From assembly GCA_031400955.1 (NCBI GenBank), contig JANNQW010000099.1, forward strand, positions 1 through 5,696: a stretch of DNA of 5,696 nt, written 5' to 3'. Numbering within the stretch: the first letter of the stretch is position 1; every line of letters starts with the position of its first letter. The DNA is from VFKE01 sp031400955. GTDB lineage: Bacteria; Verrucomicrobiota; Verrucomicrobiia; Verrucomicrobiales; Verrucomicrobiaceae. Shown here one piece after another: positions 1 through 5,696 of the stretch. The position numbers were made by a program, and so were the translations under genes. The notes below the pieces were generated by a model. It was not told the origin of the DNA. It saw only the letters and a list, made by a program, of their open reading frames with translations, and ran no database searches.

Positions 1-2102
1 ACGTTGCCACGGGACTTGGACATTTTCTGACCGTCCTCGCCGAGGATGAGACCCTGGTTCACCAGCCGCTGGAACGGCTCCGGCGTGCTGACATGGCCGA
101 GATCAAACAAGACTTTGTGCCAGAAGCGCGCATACAGCAGATGCAGCACCGCGTGTTCCGTGCCGCCGACATAGAGGTCAACGCCACCCTTTTGGGAATT
201 TGGAATTTGGAATTTGGAATTTGGAATTGCTGAAACTGATTCCGCATTCCGCATTCCGCATTCCACATTTGTTCCGCCCATCCAATACGCGTCCGCCTCT
301 TTTGAGATGAAGCGTTGCGCGTTCTTCGGATCACAATAGCGCAGGTAATACCAGCAAGAACCCGCCCACTGCGGCATGGTGTTCAGTTCGCGCGTCGCGT
401 TCTCAGAATACTTCACCCATGTGGTCGCCTTACTCAGCGGCGGCTCGGGTGTGCCGGTCGGCTTGAAGTCATCGAGGTCTGGTGGCACCACGGGAAGCTC
501 GCTCTCCGGCACGGCGCGATGCTGACCGTTTTCCCAGACGATCGGAAACGGCTCACCCCAGTAGCGCTGCCGGCTGAAGAGCCAGTCGCGCAGTTTGAAG
601 TTCGTTGTCTTTGCACCCAAGCCTTTTTCGGCGAGCCACTCGGTGATTTTCTGCTTCGCCTCGATCGTGGTTAACCCATCTAGGAATCCTGAATTCATCG
701 CTACCCCTGACTCCGCGAAAGCTGCACTGAACTCAGCCACTCTATTCGCGAACACCTCATAGGCCTGCACCTCAAGAGAACTTTCGCCGGCTTGTATCGC
801 TACGACTAATTCACAGTATGTCCAAGTGAGTGACTTCCCGCTTTGGTTAACTCCAACTTCCAAATGAACACTATTCTTATATAGCCATTCCATCGGAGGT
901 TTAACTACGGCCCGAATCAGAAGACCAAAATTAATCGCAAACTCAAAGTCCCGATCATCGTGCGCTGGCACAGCCATGATCGCACCAGTGCCGTAACCCA
1001 TCAATACGTAATCAGCGATCCAGATCGGGATGCGCTCGTTGTTCACCGGGTTGATAGCATACGCGCCGGTGAAGACACCGCTCTTTTCTTTCGCGAGTTC
1101 TGTTCGCTCCAGATCGCTTTTGCGCGCGGTGCGTTCGCGATATTGTTCAACCTCAGCGAGCTGTTCCTCGCTAACGAGTTCATCCACCAGCCGGTGTTCT
1201 GGCGCGAGCACCATGTAAGTCGCGCCGAACAGCGTGTCCGGTCGCGTGGTGAAGACGGTGATCGTCTCATCGTGATCAGCCACTTTGAAATGCACTTCGG
1301 CACCTTCGCTTTTTCCGATCCAGTTCTTCTGCAGCAGCTTGATGCCTTCGGGCCAGTCGAGGCCGTCGAGTTCATCAATCAAGCGCTGACAATACGCGGT
1401 GATGCGCAACATCCACTGGCGCATGGGCCGGCGTTCCACGGGGAAGCCACCGACTTCGCTTTTGCCATCAACGACCTCTTCATTCGCCAGCACCGTGCCG
1501 AGTTCGGGACACCACCACACGGGGGCTTCTTTGACATATGCCAATCGCCTTGCATCGATCTCCTCGCGCTTCAAGCCTTGAGCCTCTAGCTCGCTGACTG
1601 GCCGCGCCCGGTTCGTCTTCTCGTCGAAATAGGAATGGTAGAGCTGGAGGAATATCCACTGTGTCCATTTGAAATACTCCGGGTCGGTCGTGTTTACTTC
1701 CCGCTCCCAGTCGTAGGCGAAACCGAGACGTTTCAATTGCGCGCGGAAGCCATCAATGTTGGCCTCGGTCGTCTTCCGCGGATGCTGACCAGTCTTGATG
1801 GCATACTGCTCTGCAGGCAGGCCGAACGCGTCCCAGCCCATGGGATGGAGCACATTGAATCCACGCATTTTTTTGAAGCGCGTGACGATGTCCGTGGCGG
1901 TGTAGCCCTCCGGATGACCGACGTGCAGCCCCTGTCCGCTGGGATAGGGGAACATGTCCAGCGCATAGTATTTTGGTTTTGTGGGATCAAAATCCGCATC
2001 GCCCGGTCCGAACGTGCGGAAGGCCTTGGCATCCTCCCAGAGCCGCTGCCATTTCGGCTCGAATTCATCAAAGGGGAATTGTTTACGGCGCTCGTTGTTC
2101 AT
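1..2102 (-). CDS. leuS: Leucyl-tRNA synthetase, N-terminal 700 codons (3' end outside window)
   Basis: Class I aminoacyl-tRNA synthetase that charges tRNA-Leu with leucine in the cytoplasm. The minus frame is open from the ATG at 2102 to the window edge. Visible landmarks are the HIGH-type motif HVGH (residues 60-63), WWCPELGTVLANEE around Cys198, the CP1 editing-domain TTRPDT (285-290), MAVPAHDDRD (376-385, Asp382 matching the E. coli editing Asp345), the LRDWLFSRQRYWGEP and TMPQWAGSCWYYLRY segments, DLYVGGTEHAVLH, and KMSKS (693-697). KMSKS lies about 75 residues later than in E. coli (619), although no leucine-specific domain sits directly before it. Part of the excess is a tandem-repeat insert (about residues 612-638) and a long extension after the editing Asp (about 400-465). 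An in-frame ATG at 2120 would add six residues, and neither start has a Shine-Dalgarno sequence. The anticodon-binding domain lies outside the window. Family identity is certain; the exact start is not. Confidence 0.97.
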   Translation of the reverse strand, partial: MNNERRKQFPFDEFEPKWQRLWEDAKAFRTFGPGDADFDPTKPKYYALDMFPYPSGQGLHVGHPEGYTATDIVTRFKKMRGFNVLHPMGWDAFGLPAEQYAIKTGQHPRKTTEANIDGFRAQLKRLGFAYDWEREVNTTDPEYFKWTQWIFLQLYHSYFDEKTNRARPVSELEAQGLKREEIDARRLAYVKEAPVWWCPELGTVLANEEVVDGKSEVGGFPVERRPMRQWMLRITAYCQRLIDELDGLDWPEGIKLLQKNWIGKSEGAEVHFKVADHDETITVFTTRPDTLFGATYMVLAPEHRLVDELVSEEQLAEVEQYRERTARKSDLERTELAKEKSGVFTGAYAINPVNNERIPIWIADYVLMGYGTGAIMAVPAHDDRDFEFAINFGLLIRAVVKPPMEWLYKNSVHLEVGVNQSGKSLTWTYCELVVAIQAGESSLEVQAYEVFANRVAEFSAAFAESGVAMNSGFLDGLTTIEAKQKITEWLAEKGLGAKTTNFKLRDWLFSRQRYWGEPFPIVWENGQHRAVPESELPVVPPDLDDFKPTGTPEPPLSKATTWVKYSENATRELNTMPQWAGSCWYYLRYCDPKNAQRFISKEADAYWMGGTNVECGMRNAESVSAIPNSKFQIPNSQKGGVDLYVGGTEHAVLHLLYARFWHKVLFDLGHVSTPEPFQRLVNQGLILGEDGQKMSKSRGN
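195..228. repeat. Heptanucleotide tandem array (GGAATTT)n inside leuS
   Basis: Four perfect GGAATTT copies (195-222) are followed by six bases of a fifth (223-228), read on the plus strand. Because 7 is not a multiple of 3, the array cycles through all codon phases and encodes a 7-residue periodic peptide on the leuS strand (IPNSKFQ, residues about 626-636). No stop arises in the leuS frame. Such short heptamer arrays usually lie between genes; this one is read inside an essential gene. Confidence 0.95.
239..266. repeat. Heptanucleotide tandem array (ATTCCGC)n inside leuS
   Basis: Three perfect ATTCCGC copies (239-259) are followed by one imperfect copy, ATTCCAC (260-266), on the plus strand. 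The period is again 7, and the ATTCC core is the reverse complement of the GGAAT core in the array at 195-228. The two arrays, separated by only 10 bp, can therefore pair as imperfect hairpin arms in DNA or leuS mRNA. In the leuS frame this half reads VECGMRNAE (residues about 613-621) with no stop. Confidence 0.93.
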
Positions 2103-2238
2103 GGCAAAAGGGACGGGCATAAAAGTCGAGGATGCACTCCGTGACAAGACGAAACGCTGGCCGCGCAGAGATTCCAAGCTGCGAGGCAGTCGAAACTGCA
2201 AGGCGCGGCAAGTCAGCACGCGCGTTTGAATTTGCAGA
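2103..2238 (-). other. leuS leader / gap between exosortase and leuS genes
   Basis: This 136-bp gap lies between the exosortase stop codon and the leuS ATG on the same strand. It contains an in-frame alternative leuS ATG (2118-2120). It also has a 5-bp stem with a 4-base loop (GCAGT/ACTGC, 2186-2199), enclosed by a possible 7-bp outer stem (GCCGCGC at 2160-2166 with GCGCGGC at 2203-2209). No T-run follows either stem, so it does not look like an intrinsic terminator. No T-box signature (GGUGGnACCGCG) is seen. I find no convincing -35/-10 pair. Co-transcription with the exosortase gene or a structured leader are both possible. Confidence 0.4.
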
Positions 2239-3981
2239 TCAGTCCACTGACTTCGCCAGAATTTGCGGGACGAGATGGCTGATAAAATCAAGCAACTCGT
2301 CCTTCGCCGCAGCTTCTTTGACTGGGTCATTCTGGCCTGCGGGCAGCTCTGACACCGGCATAAAAACCGACACCTGTCCCCATCGGTGGTTGAGGTTCTG
2401 GAGTATGGAGTCGAGATAGGTGCGAGCGTGGCTCACGTTGTAGCTGGGGGTGCTGACCCCATGGGAGCCTTGATACCAGTAGAGGTTCATGGCGCGCTGG
2501 CGCACACGCTCACCGTTAACGGTCTGGCGTTCCCGAAACACGTGCATGAGTGAGGCGTGCATGATGCTCCTATCAGCAAGAGTGATGGCGACCTTTTCAG
2601 TGTCGCTGATCGCCCAGCCTTGGTCGGGAAGGCAGACGGTGGGTTCATGCAAACTTTTCTTCACGGGTCCGCTCATCACCAGCGTGGCTACAATGGGGTG
2701 GTTGCCGGGTCCAATATAGATACGGCGCTTTAGTTTCACGCCCTCGGAGAAGAGTAGTTTCTCTCGTGAATCCATCTCCGCCTCCTTGGCGCCTTGAAAA
2801 TTTCCTGCTTTTGCGGGCAGTTCCATCACCAGTCCGGGTTCGGCCATTTTCATGGTGGTTGGCGTCCACGCACAGAGTAAAAGCGTCGTGGCGACCAATG
2901 TCATAATGGCCACGGCCCGCGTCCATACAGCCGTCGAATTTCTACCTTCAGCCCAACGTGCCAGGGCTGTGCCCTTCGCGGTGACATCCAGCAGCTTCGC
3001 GCCTTTCCAGTGACTGCGACCTTCGAGCAAAGATGCCAGGGCGAACATGCCTGACAACGCAACCGCAAAGACCACATAACCCGCAAATTCATGGTAAAAG
3101 GATTCCGTTTGAACGCCTTCATGCACCGTGCCCACGGCGAAATCCTGACCGAACCACACACTGCCCAAGGCCAGGAAGATGAGACGGACAAGATTGCCCG
3201 CTACAGCCAGCGGTATCGAACTAAGAAAAAGCAGCACGCGCGGTATTGGCCTCTTCAACGCCAGCACTGCGTAGAGGACGCTGATCATCATCAGCGATGA
3301 GAGTGATCGGATGCCGCTGCAGGCATTGGCCACGTCCAGCCGGAAGCGGTCGCCGATTTGCAAGTGCTGTGCGAAATCAGGTGCGGAGTTAAGCCCGGTG
3401 CCCTCGCGCACGACGTTTACGCCGACATGATTGAGGACGAACCCGGCCAGCTTCGCGGTGAAGACTCGGAGAGGGGAGGCTAGAATGCTTTCCAGCGGCA
3501 ACATGGGCCAGGCAAACACCAGAAACAACCACGGCATCATCAATGCGCGCATCCATGCCGGACCGCCCAGCAGCAGAATCAGCGCGGCAGTCATAAGCTG
3601 GATGCTGGCGAATCCAAGATAACCGGTATCCACTTTGTATCCCACCCAGAAAAAAAACACGGAGAGCACGGCTGGCACCAGTCCCCACCAAGTTCCATTC
3701 ATGGGCAGTGTGGCGAGTATCGATCGCTGGCGGTAAACGAGAAAGCCCACGATGAACGGCACCACATAGCAAAAATAAAGCTCGGGATTTGTCGCAATGT
3801 GACGGAACCAGCCCTCCAGCACACTGCCCCGATGCTCGGTGGAAAACGACCAGTGCTGGTAGGGCCAGAGAGCGTAGAGAACCACCAGCACCAAAATAGC
3901 CGTCACTCCTGAGATCACGCCTGCGGACAAACTGGCGCTGATGCGTGACTTAGTGGCGGAAAGAGTATCAACAGAGTCCAT
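2239..3981 (-). CDS. Exosortase fused to a C-terminal EpsI domain, 580 aa
   Basis: Polytopic inner-membrane cysteine transpeptidase/protease of the exosortase family, expected to recognise and cleave C-terminal sorting tags (PEP-CTERM type) on exported proteins. Roughly eight to ten hydrophobic segments span residues 20-320. The catalytic set is visible: Cys221 in NACSGIRSL, Arg266 in AGNLVRLIFL, and His297 in FYHEFAGYVVF (His287 is a less likely alternative). A further membrane span at about 354-372 leads to an EpsI-type (DUF3485) domain at about 383-570, with the hallmark HEPTVCLPDQGW (445-456, Cys450) and a NLYWYQG segment near 499-505. EpsI is often a separate gene beside the exosortase; here it is fused. 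It diverges from the FHA gene and lies upstream of leuS on the same strand. No polysaccharide genes and no tagged substrate are visible, so the subtype and targets are unknown. The ATG at 3981 lacks a Shine-Dalgarno sequence. Confidence 0.92.
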   Translation of the reverse strand: MDSVDTLSATKSRISASLSAGVISGVTAILVLVVLYALWPYQHWSFSTEHRGSVLEGWFRHIATNPELYFCYVVPFIVGFLVYRQRSILATLPMNGTWWGLVPAVLSVFFFWVGYKVDTGYLGFASIQLMTAALILLLGGPAWMRALMMPWLFLVFAWPMLPLESILASPLRVFTAKLAGFVLNHVGVNVVREGTGLNSAPDFAQHLQIGDRFRLDVANACSGIRSLSSLMMISVLYAVLALKRPIPRVLLFLSSIPLAVAGNLVRLIFLALGSVWFGQDFAVGTVHEGVQTESFYHEFAGYVVFAVALSGMFALASLLEGRSHWKGAKLLDVTAKGTALARWAEGRNSTAVWTRAVAIMTLVATTLLLCAWTPTTMKMAEPGLVMELPAKAGNFQGAKEAEMDSREKLLFSEGVKLKRRIYIGPGNHPIVATLVMSGPVKKSLHEPTVCLPDQGWAISDTEKVAITLADRSIMHASLMHVFRERQTVNGERVRQRAMNLYWYQGSHGVSTPSYNVSHARTYLDSILQNLNHRWGQVSVFMPVSELPAGQNDPVKEAAAKDELLDFISHLVPQILAKSVD

Positions 3982-4134
3982 GCAATTGCTTAATTTATAT
4001 GAGACATAAATATCTGATTTCGAGACGCTACACTGCTTCAGTAATAAGGAATTTACAAGAGCATCCTCGGGCGCAATAGTTTCCCTCGAAACCAGCCTTG
4101 AAGACCGAACGTCACGCCCAGAACTTTTGTATTC
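3982..4134. promoter_or_regulatory. Divergent intergenic region, exosortase gene / FHA gene
   Basis: This 153-bp region separates the two divergent start codons and must hold the promoter of at least one gene. The half next to the exosortase start (3982-4060) is clearly AT-rich. On the minus strand a weak sigma-70-like pair, TCGAAA (4018-4023) and TATAAA (3994-3999), is spaced by 18 bp and would give a very short leader. A perfect 8-bp palindrome, GCAATTGC (3982-3989), touches the exosortase ATG. On the plus strand no convincing -35/-10 pair was found for the FHA gene. Neither start codon has a Shine-Dalgarno sequence. The position is certain; the individual promoter elements are tentative. 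Confidence 0.4.
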
Positions 4135-5361
4135 ATGTCAATGCTGATTCTTAACTTCGGTGACGGCGAGGTAACGTTGGAAGTGCCGGCGGATGGCAAT
4201 ATCACCATCGGCAGCACTAGAAGCGCGGATATTTTCATCAATCATCCCAATGTGGAGAACCGGCATGCTAAAATCTCAGTCGATCAGAATGGAGATTGCT
4301 GGATACGCGACCTTGAATCCACTCATGGAACTTTTGTAAACGGCCGACGCGTCGCGCTTGAGAAATTGGCGCCCGGCGATGATATGATGTTCGGACTGGT
4401 GGTCGTCCAATTCGTGGATTTGAGGTCATCTTCAACCCACTCCTTGCATGGCCCCTTGGCTGTCAGTTCCACGCCGCTGAACGAGCCCGGCCCGGCCCGG
4501 ACGGAGCAGCATTCTGAACTGATGGCCAGTGACGCGCGATTAAAAAATCAGTCCCGCTCCGGTTATTTCTTGCGGTTGTTTTTCCTTCTTGCGCTCGTCA
4601 ACGCAATACTGTTCCTGGCATGCGCCATCTGGTTTTACAGCAAGACGAAGAGCGATTTCGAGAAGCGATTTGAATCAATGGCGACGACCGCACATCTAGC
4701 AAAGCCAGCCGTGCCCACCGTCTCGCTACAGGCAACGGGTGTGGGGATTCCGTCAGATTCGCAGTCGGAACTTGTTCTGCTTAAAGAGCGCAACCGCCTC
4801 ACTTCCTTTGCCGATGAAGCCATCGCCACCGGCGCGCGTGATCCTTATGACCGGCTCTGGGATGCCATTGAAGATCCGCGTCTTGCGAATCTCGTCCATG
4901 CCGCACGTGCGGAAATTCTCCGTGTCCAGGACTGCTACATCAACGGCCAGCGGGTGAAGTATTACCGCATCCAGCAGCATCAAATTCCTGTAAGAGAAAT
5001 TTTCCCCGCCTCCGCTACGCTCACGCCCGAACAACTGAGTGACGACCAGCTCATCCAAGTGCTGCAGAATCTCAAGCAATCCTGGCAGACGCGCGTGAAG
5101 GCCGCATGGCACCTCGGCCAGCACCGCAGCACAAAAGTCGGCGACGCCCTCGTCAAAGCCATCAGGTCCGATCCCTCGCTCGATGTCGCCGCTGAGGCCA
5201 CGCTCAGTTTCGAGCAGATCACTGGTTATCACGCGAAGCTCTTTGATGCCCTGAGCATTGAAGCCTGGTGGAAAAGTTCCAACGAAAAACAGTCGACTAA
5301 TAAGACCACATCCAAAACACCGATTGGCCCTGGAGCCGACAGTAAGCCAAAGTCGGAATAA
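4135..5361 (+). CDS. FHA-domain membrane protein with C-terminal HEAT-like repeats, 408 aa
   Basis: The likely architecture is an N-terminal cytoplasmic FHA domain (residues about 3-95), a linker, one membrane span (about 144-168, rich in Leu, Phe and Ala), and a C-terminal region probably outside the membrane. The FHA fold shows ITIGS (24-27), ADIFI, NRHAKI with His44, and STHGTFVNG (62-70) with Asn69. However, the usual GR arginine is Ser27, and the serine normally preceding the RRH segment is Glu41, so phosphothreonine binding may be weakened or absent. Residues about 302-362 resemble HEAT/PBS-lyase repeats (VKAAWHLGQHRSTKVGDALV), followed by ITGYHAKLF and EAWWK, an ending I associate with HEAT proteins of planctomycetes and verrucomicrobia. 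The tail is Lys/Ser/Thr-rich and disordered-looking. The start at 4135 has no Shine-Dalgarno sequence, and Met3 at 4141 is an alternative. It may act as a scaffold or signalling protein; no enzyme motif is seen. Confidence 0.85.
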   Translation: MSMLILNFGDGEVTLEVPADGNITIGSTRSADIFINHPNVENRHAKISVDQNGDCWIRDLESTHGTFVNGRRVALEKLAPGDDMMFGLVVVQFVDLRSSSTHSLHGPLAVSSTPLNEPGPARTEQHSELMASDARLKNQSRSGYFLRLFFLLALVNAILFLACAIWFYSKTKSDFEKRFESMATTAHLAKPAVPTVSLQATGVGIPSDSQSELVLLKERNRLTSFADEAIATGARDPYDRLWDAIEDPRLANLVHAARAEILRVQDCYINGQRVKYYRIQQHQIPVREIFPASATLTPEQLSDDQLIQVLQNLKQSWQTRVKAAWHLGQHRSTKVGDALVKAIRSDPSLDVAAEATLSFEQITGYHAKLFDALSIEAWWKSSNEKQSTNKTTSKTPIGPGADSKPKSE

Positions 5362-5480
5362 GCTTTGCGCCAGTTTCGCGGTATTGTCTTGCTGCCGGCA
5401 TTCATGCCCGCACGATGGGATGGACTCCCCGTTCCAAAATAAATAAAATTTCTTTCCAAGAAAACTCACGGACGCCCGTC
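5362..5480 (+). other. Gap between FHA gene and ECF sigma factor gene
   Basis: This 119-bp non-coding gap lies between two plus-strand genes. A short AT-rich run at about 5435-5452 could contribute to a promoter for the sigma factor, but no paired -35/-10 boxes are convincing. An in-frame ATG at 5415 opens the sigma-factor frame without a stop, so part of the gap may be coding. The near-palindrome GGCATTCATGCC (5397-5408) has only a 2-base loop and no following T-run, so it is not called a terminator. Confidence 0.4.
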
Positions 5481-5696
5481 ATGCCTACTGAACACCACAT
5501 GTCTGACCGTGATCCTGACCATGCATTTCTTATTGCTACGCTCGACCGCTACGAGCGTCCGCTCATCCGCTACGCCCTGGGCATCGTCGGCGAAATCAAC
5601 CAGGCCCGCGACGTCGCTCAGGAGGTTTTCATCAAGCTTTCACAATCACTCGCCACTCTCGAACGCGATCGGCTGGCGCCCTGGCTTTTCACCGTG
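5481..5696 (+). CDS. ECF-type RNA polymerase sigma factor, N-terminal 72 codons (3' end outside window)
   Basis: This is the N-terminal part of a sigma-70 family factor of the extracytoplasmic-function type, which directs RNA polymerase to a dedicated promoter set. Residues about 15-72 match sigma region 2. Helical segments read FLIATLDRYERPLIRYALGI and then the hallmark ARDVAQEVFIKLSQSL (residues 42-57, region 2.1/2.2, core-binding), ending with LAPWLFTV, which normally leads into the region 2.3/2.4 DNA-melting and -10-binding helix. Region 4 would lie beyond the window. The start is uncertain: in-frame ATGs occur at 5415, 5481 and 5499, none with a Shine-Dalgarno sequence. The ATG at 5481 was chosen because it leaves a short N-terminal lead typical of this family, while the 5415 version adds a basic, low-similarity 22-residue extension. 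A zinc-finger anti-sigma gene often follows such genes and could lie just outside the window. Confidence 0.85.
   Translation, partial: MPTEHHMSDRDPDHAFLIATLDRYERPLIRYALGIVGEINQARDVAQEVFIKLSQSLATLERDRLAPWLFTV

Noticed and set aside
195..266. Possibility that the repeats are a CRISPR array or that they break leuS into a pseudogene
   Set aside because: The 7-bp unit with no spacers is not CRISPR. The insert length is a multiple of three, no stop occurs, and the start codon and KMSKS share one frame.
59..334. Minus-strand 91-residue open frame across the tandem repeats
   Set aside because: It is in a different frame from leuS on the same strand. The leuS frame stays open through the repeats and continues into KMSKS, so this is an overlap shadow.
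960..1589. 209-residue plus-strand open frame (and others at 315-674 and 1635-2144)
   Set aside because: They lie exactly opposite the leuS coding frame, which carries unmistakable synthetase motifs throughout. The plus-strand translations show no recognisable family, so they are antisense shadows.
2103..2238. T-box leader for leuS
   Set aside because: No GGUGGnACCGCG-like anti-terminator sequence and no terminator T-run are present on the leuS strand.
5397..5408. Intrinsic terminator at GGCATTCATGCC after the FHA gene
   Set aside because: The stem is only 5 bp with an unworkable 2-base loop, and no T-run follows.
4753..5469. 238-residue minus-strand open frame opposite the FHA/HEAT gene
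   Set aside because: The plus-strand frame has FHA, membrane and HEAT-like features in order. The minus frame has no recognisable domain and reads as the reverse shadow of the same codons.

Overview
The window is a stretch of bacterial chromosome with four protein genes in two divergent pairs. The best guess for the host is Verrucomicrobiota or a related PVC-group lineage. That guess rests on an exosortase fused to an EpsI domain, an FHA/HEAT-repeat membrane protein next to an ECF sigma factor, short 7-bp tandem repeats sharing a GGAAT/ATTCC core, and the absence of Shine-Dalgarno sequences. It is an inference from gene content, with no ribosomal marker to confirm it.

Minus-strand half. Positions 2102 to 1 hold the first 700 codons of leuS (leucyl-tRNA synthetase). 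The gene runs off the left edge just after the KMSKS loop, and its reading frame is open throughout. Every plus-strand reading frame opposite it (for example 315-674, 960-1589 and 1635-2144) is an antisense shadow. The synthetase carries two unusual inserts. The first is an in-frame 72-bp block of two 7-bp tandem arrays (195-266) placed just before the conserved VDLYVGG segment. The second is a long, AT-richer extension just after the editing-site aspartate (about 700-905). Upstream on the same strand, 2239-3981 encodes a 580-residue exosortase/EpsI fusion with a visible Cys/Arg/His catalytic set. The 136-bp gap between the two genes can fold into small hairpins.

Plus-strand half. A 153-bp AT-rich divergent region (3982-4134) separates the exosortase gene from a gene for a 408-residue protein. 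That protein has an N-terminal FHA domain, one membrane span and a C-terminal HEAT-like region; its FHA domain lacks two of the usual phosphothreonine-contact residues. After 119 bp the first 72 codons of an ECF-type sigma factor begin and run off the right edge.

How they fit together. leuS is housekeeping. The exosortase would sort and cleave C-terminally tagged exported proteins, but no tagged substrate is visible here. The FHA/HEAT protein and the sigma factor may be functionally linked (membrane sensing plus transcriptional output), but adjacency is the only evidence. I see no CRISPR array, transposase, tRNA or rRNA. No complete new defence or biosynthetic system can be claimed from this window. 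The repeat insertion within leuS and the altered FHA domain are the most unusual points.
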